DNA from: Cotesia glomerata
Lineage: Eukaryota > Arthropoda > Insecta > Hymenoptera > Braconidae
Reading direction: 5' to 3'
Length of the DNA: 64,000 nt
Assembly (NCBI RefSeq): GCF_020080835.1
Contig: NC_058166.1
Span: 6,892,000-6,955,999, forward strand
Numbering within the stretch: the stretch's first letter is position 1; each line of letters begins with the position of its first letter. The position numbers were made by a program, and so were the translations under genes. Under the pieces are notes generated by a model. The model did not search any database, was not told the DNA's origin, and saw nothing but the letters and a program-made list of their open reading frames with translations. This document shows positions 23,922-33,663 of the stretch, piece by piece.

Positions 23922-26766
23922 GTAATTATAAAATATTCAAAATGTTTTATGATTCTTTCGAGTGCTTATCTTCTTTTATATTTTGCAAATGTGAAAAATA
24001 TGAAACGAACTTCAATAGAACATAAAAATTTTTTACAATAATTGAATAAAAATTTGAATTTTTACCGTCTTACTAGCTACTCAAAAAAATGGTAAAAATT
24101 GTTGCAGGCTTTTTAGTGATATTTTTTCCCTTTGGTTTGCCAAAATACAATATATCTAATGAAGCTGTTAATTGGAAATCACATCATCAATTTTTCAGTT
24201 TTTAACTGTTCCATCAGTTATGAAAATTTGAAATTTTCTCATAATTAATAGAAATCAAACTGTGAATTTTAGAACCCTATTTAACTAAATAATTTATTAT
24301 AAAATATTAAGCTTAATTAATCAAACGCTAATAAATTGTTACCTGTCATTCAAAGACTGGATAACAAATTAATTCTAACAAAACGAATAATATAGTAGTT
24401 ATATTATCATTTTATTTATGTAAAAGCCAGTGTGTTTCTTTCGAATTTTCTATTTACCATATCACTTACAGATTTCCTGTGAAATTTTTCGTTCTTTCGA
24501 TCAGCTTGTGAATGAGTCTTTGAAGAAGAAGAAAAAAAGTAAGCTTTCAGACAAAAAGCCGAAACATAGCAAAAGTTCGAAGGTGCGTAATTAAAGTAAT
24601 AAAACTAATAAAATCAAATGAATCAGTTTTTCAAATATTAATAATTTACTTCTCTTTAATATAACATACTTTACTGTCTTACAGAAGAATAAAATCAAAA
24701 ATCAAAGAAATGAATCAGAAAATTGCGTTATGAACGAAATAAGACAGGAAATAAATGACATTAAAAAAAGTCAAGAGGCTTTTCAGCAAGTAGTCACCGC
24801 AGCTTTGCAGACAATTTTGTCAAATTGGCAGCAGATTCAAAGTAATATTATATATATTATAAATCATTTCCATTTAAATTCATTATTACTATATCAGTAA
24901 TACAAGAAACTCATGCAAAAATCGGTTAAAAAACTCTACAATTTAATATAAGTAATAAAACTAAAATAACAAAGACCAATATCCGTAAACTGTCATAGAT
25001 TCTATTTTCGTTATTTTTTTGAGATTATTTCTGCAAGTAATACATCGAAATAGTTCGTACTTTCTTCAAGTTAAAATATACGTAATATATATTAGCTTAT
25101 ATAATTCTTCTTAATAATACATCTTCGCACTATCGTTGAATCCCTAAATATCACTTGTTAGCCAACATAACTAATACGATTTAAAAGGAAAAATCGACAT
25201 TTCATGTAACATGAATCAATTTACATTTTGCGATCGACAATAATGCATACTTTATTTAGAACTGATATGGATTAATTCATATCTATGATTATTTTCAGGT
25301 ACACGCGCAACAGTACCGACAGCAGTTCAAGCAATAGATTTCGAAAATATAAAAGTGCCTCCGCCAGTTGGTTTTATACGGACAGACACCGAAATGGTAA
25401 ATTTTTATTTAAATTAAAAAAATTTGAATCTAATTATTTTATTATAGGTTAACAATTTAGGAAACATTAATTTTTAAGTTGCTGTAGAAAAAATTGAATC
25501 GTTGCGTTTACTTTAAATTTTTTTCAAATGTTACCTTGGAGTGTTTATTTACTTCTATTAATTATTTTTCAATTACTCGATGTATGAAAATATATGCTGC
25601 GATGAAAATAAAAATGCGCATAAAAAATTAATTGATCCAAGTCAGAAAAATGCTCTATTAAACATCTGATTTAACAATAAATTCAAGAGAAAAGATCTAA
25701 CCACTTGAGTACAGCTTTCAATTAACCGTTTGTCTCTTATACTTTTTATTAATTGCTGTAATCGAAATATTTGTAGATTCATTGCGGTCAAAATGTCTAG
25801 ATTACTGTTCAAGATTATAATAATGCAAAAGCTGCAGCTGGGACTGATGCTATCTTTGTAAAAAATATAGCAGTAAATATATTTACTCGAGACGTATTAA
25901 AGGCTAGTAGTATAACAGGTAAAAGAAGCAACAGAACCAAAGGACCTGCCAAACCAAAACTAGATCCCATCAAAATGCTTGCTGTTAGAGGTAAATTAAT
26001 TTTATTTTTAAATAAAAAATTAATTTTGGTGAGGGTAATTAAATTTTTTTACAGGTATTTACAGACATTATCTAAAGGAACACAGGCAATTGTCAGAAAA
26101 ACATATCAATGAGAAGATTGACGACTACGTGGAATACATTCGGGGAAAAATTTCAGATCTAGAAAGACCAAAAAAAATACCACTTAAAAGTAAGAATTAT
26201 TTATAAAGTCATCAATGTTACTTGTATATTGATATTGAGATACCTTTAACTTCATTAAATGAACATTCATAAACAATATTTAATCCTAGTTGTCTCGATG
26301 AAAATTAGATCTAAACATTTTATGGCCTCAAATTTCATTCACAATATATAAATACTAGTATACGTTGCGCGCGCAAGCGCGCGTATGAATGTTGGTATGG
26401 AATTATCTATATTTTCATGTTTATGATATATTTGACCAATCACGTTACGAATAGTTTGCTCTTACATGATATATTTTCATATTTTTCATCTAAATTATAA
26501 GAGTGGATTTGTGTGTTATAGAAACTGAAGAAGAAGAAGCTAATGGAATTGAGCAAAAGGCTGATGGAAAAAAGAAAAAGAGTAAAACCAGAATCCAGAA
26601 AAAACAAGTTTCTAGCTCCAGTGACAGTAGTAGTTATAGTGAAGAAAGTACTGATTCTGAGAGTGAAACTAGTAGCAATGAAGACGCCGCTAATAACTAA
26701 AAATTTTTTTTTCTACCTTTAATTTTTTAAGTAATAAATAAAGTAATAAATAAATTTTGTCAAGTA

Positions 26767-27440
26767 ATATAACAAAGTACAATTATTGCAATCATAGATT
26801 TTTATTAGCAATATTACTTTTCATTGGGTGAAATACATATAGGAAATTATAAAAAAAGATCTAATTTATTTGCAAATACTGTTTTAAAACAGTTTGTGAA
26901 TGGAGAAAATGAATTGGAACAAACCCTATACGATTTTATCATTTTTTGATTTGGATTACCTAATAAACCTAAATGTAAAACAAGAATGGATTCATGCGTT
27001 GAAAGATATGTATGTATTGCCGATACTTTCTCATATATTATTATAAGCTATACTACTTTTGGTTTGGGGAAATACATATAAAAAAATATTAAACGAAGAT
27101 TTTAATTAACCGTAATTACTTTTTTTGAGCACTACGTGGATACTAAATATGTATTTGGATCAGCCTCATTCAATGGGATCATTTTCTTTTGAATAAGACC
27201 AGATTAATTTAAATGCAATATTATAGTGGAATAGTACATTAAAAAACGAAGCTTATATTGCTGAAACTTTTTCATTAATTCTCATACACTGCGTTATATA
27301 ATTTATATCTAATAAAATACATATAAATAAGAATTTAAAACGATTAATTTTATCAGCAATTACTGTTTTTCAACAGTACATGAATGGAAAATCTGTATTT
27401 TGATTATACCCATACAATCTGATTGTCTTCTGGTTCGGAT
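26767..27440 (+). repeat. Right subterminal ~240-bp degenerate direct repeats
   Basis: Three diverged units spaced about 240 bp apart, each starting near AAATACATATA (about 26831, 27070 and 27315). The first and third are followed by a palindromic ACTGTTTTAAAACAGT or ACTGTTTTTCAACAGT box and TGAATGGAAAA; the second has a decayed version. They begin just after the BEN stop codon and resume at 29313 beyond a later insertion. They are candidate binding sites for an element-encoded protein. Confidence 0.5.
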
Positions 27441-27998
27441 TGCCCGGGAAAAAATGATCAGGACTGATCAGACCTGTTCATATCTGATCAGGCCTGAAAT
27501 TAGACCTGAGCAGACCTGTTCATATCTGATCAGGCCTGAAATTAGACCTGAGCAGGCCTGTTCATGTATGATCAGGCCTGAAATTATACCTGATCAGACC
27601 TGTTCATGCCTGTTCATGTCTGAAGCATTAAATACGCTCAGACCTGATCAGACCTGTTCATGCCTGCTCATGTCTGTTCATGTCTGAAGCGTTAAATTCG
27701 TTCAGACCTGATCAGACCTGTTCATGCCTGCTCATGCCTGCTCATGTCTGTTCATGTCTGAAGCGTTAAATTCGTTCAGACCTGATCAGACCTGTTCATG
27801 CCTGCTCATGTCTGTTCATGTCTGAAGCGTTAAATCCGTTCAGACCTGTTCATGCCTGCTCATGCCTGTTCATGTCTGAAGCGTTAAATACGTTCAGATC
27901 TGATCAGACCTGTTCATGCCTGCTCATGTCTGTTCATGTCTGAAGCCTTAAATACGCTCAGACCTGATCAGACCTGTCCATGTCTGATATCTAGCCAA

Positions 27999-28888
27999 CA
28001 CTGAGAGACAATTTTATTTAATAGTAATGAAATTTTATTACTATTTAATAAAACGTTTATTTGGCTAATCCCAAATAAAAATTTATTAAATATTAATTAA
28101 ATTTCCTTAAATACTAATAAAAATTTTATTAAATACTAATAAATGTTTCTTAGTATGTAATGAATATTTATCTACATGTAATATAAAGAAAATTCATTAA
28201 TCAACTAACTAACAAGTATTGATCAGTAATTAATTGAATAAATAATTAAGTAAAATTGAATTTTGTCGGAACTATATTTTGAAATACAAAGTCTACAACT
28301 GTTGTTATCCGAGTGGATGTTAATTTTTATGCACTTAAATTTAAAAATTTCACAAATGAATCGATAAGAGTTAGACATTATTTAATAAAATGAAAACAGA
28401 AGCAGAAAACCAGACAATGTAGGGACGCATTTGTTAAAATAAAGACTATGATTTCATAAATTCAATCGAATATTTATTTATTTTTATTATTTAAAATCTC
28501 TACATGTGATTCGTCATGAAGTAAACAAATAGGTTAGGTTAGGATGTCTTGTTAAAAATCTTAATACTATTTATTAAAAGACTTTACTGTGAAAATATAT
28601 TTGAATATATTATAATTAATTGATGAATATTAATTTTTTTTTTTTTTTGAGATTATTTCTTTTAATGACTTAATATTCGTATTAATGACAGCAAACGAAA
28701 GCGTCGTTCGTGGTTATTTTAATAAACACATATTAGTATTTAAGAAAATTTTATTAAATACTTATGAAATTTTATTAAATACTAATATAATTTTATTTAT
28801 ATGAATTATACTTTTATTTATATTAACTAAATTTTTTCAAGTCCAAATAAACTGTTTTATTACTATTGAATAAAATTCTCTCTCAGTG
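27999..28888. repeat. 890-bp element with CACTGAGAG...CTCTCAGTG ends
   Basis: The left end CACTGAGAGACAATTTTATT and the right end GAATAAAATTCTCTCTCAGTG are near inverses, followed inward by AATAGTAAT / ATTACTATT. The interior is AT-rich and non-coding. The target duplication is unclear. It is nested in the 27443-29310 element. Confidence 0.6.
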
Positions 28889-29076
28889 TAGAACCATATG
28901 TTAATGGAGCGAAAAAAAATACATAGCCGTTCCGAATAAATCACTGTAATATATGATTAATTATTAATAATTAATAAATTAGGTATAGAACTCCGTTAAC
29001 TATAAGGATAAATCATGTATAAAATTTGAATTACTTGAAGTAGCTCGAAAGATACTCTCAAGTTAAGATGAATCAT

Positions 29077-29159
29077 TTGGTCAAGAGGTAAAGTGTCAGT
29101 CTGAAGAGCGCGAGGTGTACGGTTCGAATCCCCGTCGGCACCGATTTTTTTTTTTTTTT
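29077..29159 (+). other. tRNA-like sequence (SINE head or degraded tRNA)
   Basis: TTGGTCAAGAGGTAAAGTG resembles an A box. GGTTCGAATCC at 29121-29131 is a perfect B box. CCCCGTCGGCACCG looks like the 3' T-stem and acceptor strand, and a T15 run is a Pol III terminator. The matching 5' acceptor strand and a paired anticodon stem are absent, so it is not a functional tRNA. It is probably a tRNA-derived SINE head or relic. Confidence 0.55.
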
Positions 29160-29312
29160 ATGGACCTGATCGAGTCAGACATGAACAGATCTGATCAGAC
29201 CTGAACATGCCTGGCCAGGTCTGATCAGACCCGGTCATTTTTCATACCTGATCAGACCTGAAGACTCATGCCTGTTCATGTCTGATCAGATCTGATCATT
29301 TTTTCCCGGGTG

Positions 29313-29770
29313 TCCGATAAAGATTGATATACTAACAGAATGGAAAATTATACTGAAGAGTACCATGTATATTTGACTGATAAAATTACATGAAAACCAT
29401 TGTAAATTTATCCGTAATTTCTTTATCAAAACAGTAGCTCAGAATTGCCGATACTTAATTATACTTTTCTATCTGTTTTTACTCATTATAATTCCATCGA
29501 AAACTATACAACAAATGTGTGTAATTTACTGATACAACCTCATCGACTCTATCGGTTAATTCAAGTATCACATTTCTGGATTATAACCAATTGAAAATAC
29601 TGATACAATCAAATCTGTCATTCCTGTTCCAGATAAAATCCAATGAATCCATTATTTTTTTCGTCAATCGGTAAATATCTGAAATTGCTGTTTCAAAAAC
29701 ACAATAGTATGCAATAACTTCCAATCAAACATCGTATTTTATTTGGATTTATCAGACTTTTTCCACAGGG
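29313..29770 (+). repeat. Right terminal segment of the 22-kb element
   Basis: Continues the degenerate subterminal repeats after the CCCGGG insertion: AAAACAGTAGCTCAGAATTGCC, two ACTGATACAA boxes, then TTGCTGTTTCAAAAACACA close to the terminus CTTTTTCCACAGGG at 29757-29770. Non-coding. Confidence 0.5.
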
Positions 29771-30172
29771 AAGACATCAAGGTTATTTGACACATACACA
29801 AATGAACAACTCTGAATATAGAAAAGCTTTACAAATGAACATCTCTTATTATGGACAAGAAAATTCGGAAATCTCTCAATATGGACATCTCTCATTAAAG
29901 AAAAAAAAAAAAAATACAATATTTATAAATTAAAAAATTAAAAAATAAGCAATAGTTCAAAAAAACATGCTTTAACATTAAACCAAACTAAAGAGTAAGA
30001 ATAAATTTTTATGAAAATAAGTGTGGGGATCAGATAAAAACATTTATTCAAGATTAATATACTCTGCACCAAGACATCTTCTTCGGAGAACTTTGCTGAA
30101 AAATTAATTTTTATTAATTATAGGTAATGTACAATTCTTTAATTTTTAGGTAGATTTTTGAGGGGTTGGTGC

Positions 30173-30360
30173 CGATTGAGTATCAGCACCGGCACGTGCC
30201 AGAGTCGCGGCTAATTGCGCGGTTGTAATTACCATTACGCCGGTACACGATGATACGCTGAATTTGATGATTGAGACGAATCGCCCGCCATCTTGTCGTC
30301 GCTCAAATTGTCCAGGTCATAGGAGTACGCGGTTGATGCAGCGTTCATCGCTGATGACTA
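30173..30360 (-). pseudogene. GC-rich coding scrap, gag-like, frameshifted
   Basis: On the minus strand, one frame reads MNAASTAYSYDLDNLSDDKM and stops after YHRVPA. One frame over, the sequence continues as VMVITTAQLAATLARAGADT and stops at the foldback arm. The composition (about 50% GC) differs sharply from the surroundings. The second part resembles N-terminal gag-like sequence of insect retroelements, but the match is weak. It may be cargo captured by the foldback element. Confidence 0.3.
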
Positions 30361-30385
30361 GAGTCAATGACGAGAGGGTTATTTA

Positions 30386-31944
30386 CAGTAGCGCTCAAAA
30401 GTATTTTGACAACATAAAATTTTTTAATATTTTTTTAAAATAAAAGCCTATCGGAAAATGTATTGAGTATAATGTAGAGTAGTGTAATTGCGACTATTTA
30501 AGCGTATCAAATTACAACTTGTTTGTTTACACACCGCGCCACCGAACGTACTTGACTTACTGTGAGCTCAAAAGTATTTTGACACACATTTGACTTGAAA
30601 AACTCTCGCAGATTACTTGTTCCTTAGTTTTTATTATTACATATATTTACTTGTTGTGGTTACTTCAATATGCCTAAGTGCAAGGAATATTCTAGTGATT
30701 TTAAAAAAGCCGTTATTAATGCATTAAAACAACGAATGAAACAAACAGAAGTTGCTCGTTTGTTTAAACTGTCTCGACAGTTAGTTAGCTTATGGAATAA
30801 AGTCTATAACAAACGAAAAACTGTCGAAAGTAAGCCTCGAACAGGCCGCCCAAGAAAAACTTCTTACATCGATCATATTATAAAAAATTTATCAGCAAAT
30901 GATATACGGATGTCCGCTGTAATGATAAAAAATGAATTAAAAGAAAAATATAACGTAGATATTCATGTTTCTACTGTTAAACGACGCCTAAAGGTCCTAG
31001 GGTTACATGGCCGAAGACCAGCTAAAAAACCTTTAATATTGAAAAAAAAACAGGAAGTATCGTCTTGAGTTCGCGAAACGGCATATATCGTGGTCAAGTT
31101 TAGAGTGGTCTAAAGTTTTATGGAGTGACGAAAGTAAATTTAATTTAATGTCATCTGATGGTATCAAGTACATTCGGCGTCCAGTAAACAAAAAATACGA
31201 TTATCGGTATCAAATACCCACAGTTAAACATAGAGGTGGTAGTGTGATGGTTTGGGGATGTTTTTCACGGTCTGGAGTTGGACCATTAGTTCGAATAGAA
31301 GGAAAAATGGATCGGTTCATGTATGCAAACATATTAAAGTCTCAGATGTTACCATATGCTAAACATCACATGCCAGCTAAGTGGTATTTTCAACAAGACA
31401 ATGATCCCAAACACAGATCAAAGCATATTAGTGACTTATTAAATCGTGAAAAAGTTAAAGTTCTTGAGTGGCCAAGTCAAAGTCCCGACTTGAATCCGAT
31501 AAAAAATCTCTGGGAAGAATTGAAACGTAGTGTAAAAACCCAAAATTATTCAAACAAAAACGCTTTGTTTGAAACTCTAAAAAATGAGTGGGATCAAATT
31601 CCAATAAGTCGATTACAAAAATTAATCGACTCAATGCCGGAGCGATGCAAGGCTGTCATAAAGGCCAAGGGATATGCTACTAAATACTAATATATTTATT
31701 GCTGTAAATTATAATTATGCGTTAAATTAGTTTTTTTTCAAAAATGTCAAAATACTTTTGAGCCACCATTTTCCTAATATTTTAAAAATTAAACTTTCTT
31801 TTATTACGAATAAGAACCTCTTTAACACTATTCTGTAGTTTATTCAAAAGATGTTAAAAAAATAAATAAATGATTATTGTGTTTCATATTTATTTTTAAT
31901 TAAACCATTAAATATATTTGTCAAAATACTTTTGAGCGCTACTG
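30386..31944 (+). mobile_element. Tc1-like element with IR/DR ends
   Basis: The ends are CAGTAGCGCTCAAAAGTATT and its inverse, AATACTTTTGAGCGCTACTG, both flanked by TA. A second copy of the CTCAAAAGTATTTTGACA motif lies about 180 bp inside the left end and another about 190 bp inside the right end. This two-repeat arrangement per end is the IR/DR structure known from Sleeping Beauty-like Tc1 elements. It contains one damaged transposase gene. Confidence 0.9.
30670..31690 (+). pseudogene. Tc1-type transposase, frameshifted and catalytically altered
   Basis: The first 132 codons carry the paired-like helix-turn-helix region (MPKCKEYSSDFKKAVINAL; GRPRKT as an AT-hook-like linker). A nine-A run at 31042-31050 shifts the frame, and an eight-A run would restore it. 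The catalytic domain follows: VLWSDESKFNL (first D), WYFQQDNDPKH (second D), then 34 residues to PDLNPIKNLWEELK. In Tc1 (DD34E) that position is Glu, but here it is Lys (AAA at 31502-31504). The protein would end GYATKY. Frameshift plus loss of the third catalytic acid make it inactive. Confidence 0.9.
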
Positions 31945-32282
31945 TATATCAAACTTTTCTTTCTTGACTACTAACGTGATACTATAATAAAATTCATAAA
32001 GATCAGTTCAATAGATAGATTTCTAAAAAATCTACCTAAAAATTAAAAAATCGTACATTACCTATGATTAATAAAAATTAATTTTTCAGGAAAGTTCTCC
32101 GAAGAAGATGTCTTGATGCAGAGTATATTACCCTTGAATAATTGTTTTTATCTGATCGCCACACTTATTTACATAAAAATGATTTTTTTTTTTAATCACT
32201 TTAACTTAATTTTAAATTATCCAAAAAATTTATTCTTACTTTTTAGTTTGGTTTTATGTTAAAGCATATTTTTTGAACTATT

Positions 32283-32624
32283 AGGGGAGCCTGGGGCACG
32301 ACGGCCCCCTTAAGCCGATTTTTTCTTTTTGTGGCTTTTAACCATCAAATTTATTTATTTTCCATCTATTTCGAACAAATCAGTCGAAATTTCGCAAAAA
32401 ATCGAAAAAAAAATTTTTTTTTCTGGGGCACGACGGCCGCCTCTCCAAAGAATCATATAAAAAATTTTTTTTTTACTAAAGCTATTACCATCAAAATCTA
32501 GAGATTCTCCTCCCAGAAAACGGCATCGAGGGAAAACCACGATTCTTACGAGTCTTGAGTATCACCGAGAACTCGCAGAAAAAAAAAATCAACATGAAGC
32601 AAAAAAAAAAAGACTTTAATTAAA

Positions 32625-32657
<33 letters not shown>

Positions 32658-32730
32658 AAAAAAAATCAAAATCAAAAAATTTGAAAAAAAAAAAAAACAT
32701 TTGAGTCATTCCATCTAAAATTGTCTAATC
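32283..32730. repeat. GGGGCACGACGG repeat remnant and A-rich tract
   Basis: CTGGGGCACGACGGCC occurs at about 32290 and again at about 32423. It is related to GGGGTACGATGGTCC at about 61657, so it is a dispersed repeat. Long A runs (32580-32698) follow. At 32702-32730 there is a 29-bp fragment, GAGTCATTCCATCTAAAATT and onward, identical to the end of the 33664-38061 transposon. No gene is seen. Confidence 0.5.
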
Positions 32731-32891
32731 ATTTTGGTTATTTGTAATTGCACTGTCTATCTGGACTCTTCTTCCTCATTCTTTGGCTCAGCTTCTGAAG
32801 TTCCGAATTTGATTCGGATAGAGTATTAAATAAATAAATAAATCTAATAACATTTCTTATAATTTAATATTTTATTTCTCTTTTGCTGCAG

Positions 32892-33663
32892 AGTCCGCAA
32901 CTTCGATTCAATGCGAAAGTTATCGAGATGTGGATAAATTGGCTAAGAAGAAAGCAATCAGTAGAGGAACACCATCTGTAAAAGCATTGATCGATTCAGC
33001 AAAAATTAAAAATCTACTGGAATTACTTGAAAGCGGAGGTATTAATGAATTGGAGTTTTTGCAAAGAGGAGTGTCAGCAGCTGAGCAACTGGTTCGCAAT
33101 TTAATATTCATAAATCCAATACCAAAGTCTGAATTTGAAATCGTTGACCTCGTACCCATCCATCACAAACTGAGTAAGTAATTAATAAATTCTTCTATCA
33201 CTATAGGGTAAAAGTACCGTTTGTGGCCATTTTTAATTCAAATAAACGATAGAAATGAATTAATATTAATAATCCATTACAAACTGATTTTTTTTTTAAT
33301 ATAAATTTTTTAAAACTCAACAAAAATATGGTTATAATATTATAATTTTTTATAAATTAATTCAAATGTTTACTGGCCAAAAATGGTACTTCCACTTTAC
33401 TTTAATTTAAATATACAGTTTAATGTAAATTTTTTTTTATATTTATAATTTTCTCTCTAATTTATTATTATATTTCTTTTACTTACAGCGATCTCCATTG
33501 CTAGCTTACGGGAAATGGAGCCCGAGGCACCCGAGTTACTTTTGTTGGGGGAAATAAATGTTGCTAATGAGAACATTAATAATGACGAGAATGAAGGCGA
33601 ATCAGATGAAGAATCTGAAAATGAGATCAACCAGCTTGATGGCAATGTGGAAAATGAAGAAAT
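32892..33663 (+). pseudogene. Two internal exons of a RING-finger gene, cut by a transposon
   Basis: Exon 32892-33173 (after TTTGCTGCAG, donor GTAAGTAA, phases 2 and 1) encodes a helical domain including SVKALIDSAKIKNLLELLES and GGINELEFLQRGVSAAEQLV. Exon 33489-33663 encodes an acidic tail segment (ENEGESDEESENEINQLD). At 33663 the exon is interrupted by the 33664-38061 transposon. Beyond that, one AT duplication and GTAAGG recreate a splice donor, so the gene originally continued toward the RING exons at 38646. The upstream exons are not visible. A stop codon (TGA) is supplied by the transposon end. The family of the helical domain is unknown to me. Confidence 0.6.

Larger units (their letters stand above)
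13817..26700 (+). pseudogene. BEN-domain gene, 13 exons, broken by two insertions and two stops
   Basis: The exons join in frame. Exon 1 is 13817-13828 plus 15588-15741; exon 2 is 16085-16263 plus 17280-17294. The others are 21588-21797, 22038-22130, 22275-22394, 22426-22554, 23383-23568, 24472-24582, 24685-24841, 25299-25396, 25777-25990, 26055-26189 and 26522-26700. All have GT-AG ends and compatible phases. The product has a Lys-rich middle, a coiled-coil-like exon at 24685, a BEN domain in exons 25777 and 26055 (NAKAAAGTDAIFVKNIA, then KPKLDPIKMLAVRG), and an acidic Ser-rich tail. BEN domains bind DNA or chromatin proteins. Damage: insertions in exons 1 and 2, TAA at 23434 and TAG at 25798. 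Exon 5 rests on a weak acceptor. A tnp2-like gene lies in the 17295-21587 intron. Confidence 0.75.
27443..29310. mobile_element. CCCGGG-ended non-autonomous element with TGATCAG repeats
   Basis: The ends are CCCGGGAAAAAATGATCAG and its exact inverse, flanked by TG at 27441-27442 and 29311-29312. Just inside both ends are dense arrays of GACCTGATCAGACCTG and TTCATGCCTG/TTCATGTCTG units (27455-27990 and 29165-29300). The middle holds a nested CACTGAGAG-ended repeat (27999-28888) and a tRNA-like sequence at 29077. No transposase is present. It is inserted in the right subterminal region of the 22-kb element and has the same end style. Confidence 0.75.
7372..29770 (+). mobile_element. 22.4-kb CACTA/EnSpm-like transposon carrying BEN and tnp2-like genes
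   Basis: The left end is CCCTGTGGAAAAAGCCAGATA. The right end, read inward on the minus strand, is CCCTGTGGAAAAAGTCTGATA: 14 identical bases, then 5 of 7. Both are flanked by AA, a possible 2-bp target duplication. About 1.3 kb inside the left end and 1.2 kb inside the right end (excluding a later insertion) are degenerate repeats that share the motif TGCTGTTTCAAAAACACA. The interior holds a BEN-domain gene (13817-26700) with a tnp2-like transposase gene in an intron. Later insertions at about 9334-11905, 13829-15585, 16264-17273 and 27443-29310 account for about 7 kb, so the original was near 15 kb. That the ends belong to the genes is inferred from position and repeats; no empty site is available. 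Confidence 0.6.
29944..32282. mobile_element. Foldback element enclosing a gag-like scrap and a Tc1 element
   Basis: The outer arms are inverted copies of about 240 bp: left AATAGTTCAAAAAAACATGC...CCAAACTAAAGAGTAAGAAT, right ATTCTTACTTTTTAGTTTGG...GCATATTTTTTGAACTATT. Both contain ATCTTCTTCGGAGAAC or its complement. The arm motif is shared with the composites at 9334-11905. A GC-richer coding scrap (30173-30360) and a Tc1-like element (30386-31944) fill the middle. Confidence 0.7.

Noticed and set aside
27400..27687. 95-codon frame rich in RPEQTCSYLI-type repeats
   Set aside because: It is the translation of the GACCTGATCAG subterminal array, not a gene.
29077..29159. Functional tRNA gene
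   Set aside because: B box and 3' acceptor-like strand are present, but the 5' acceptor strand and anticodon stem do not pair.
7097..29900. A larger element bounded by the GGACATCTCTCA motif at about 7104 and 29882
   Set aside because: The motif is in direct orientation and outside the CCC...GGG ends; similarity is short and could be a background repeat.
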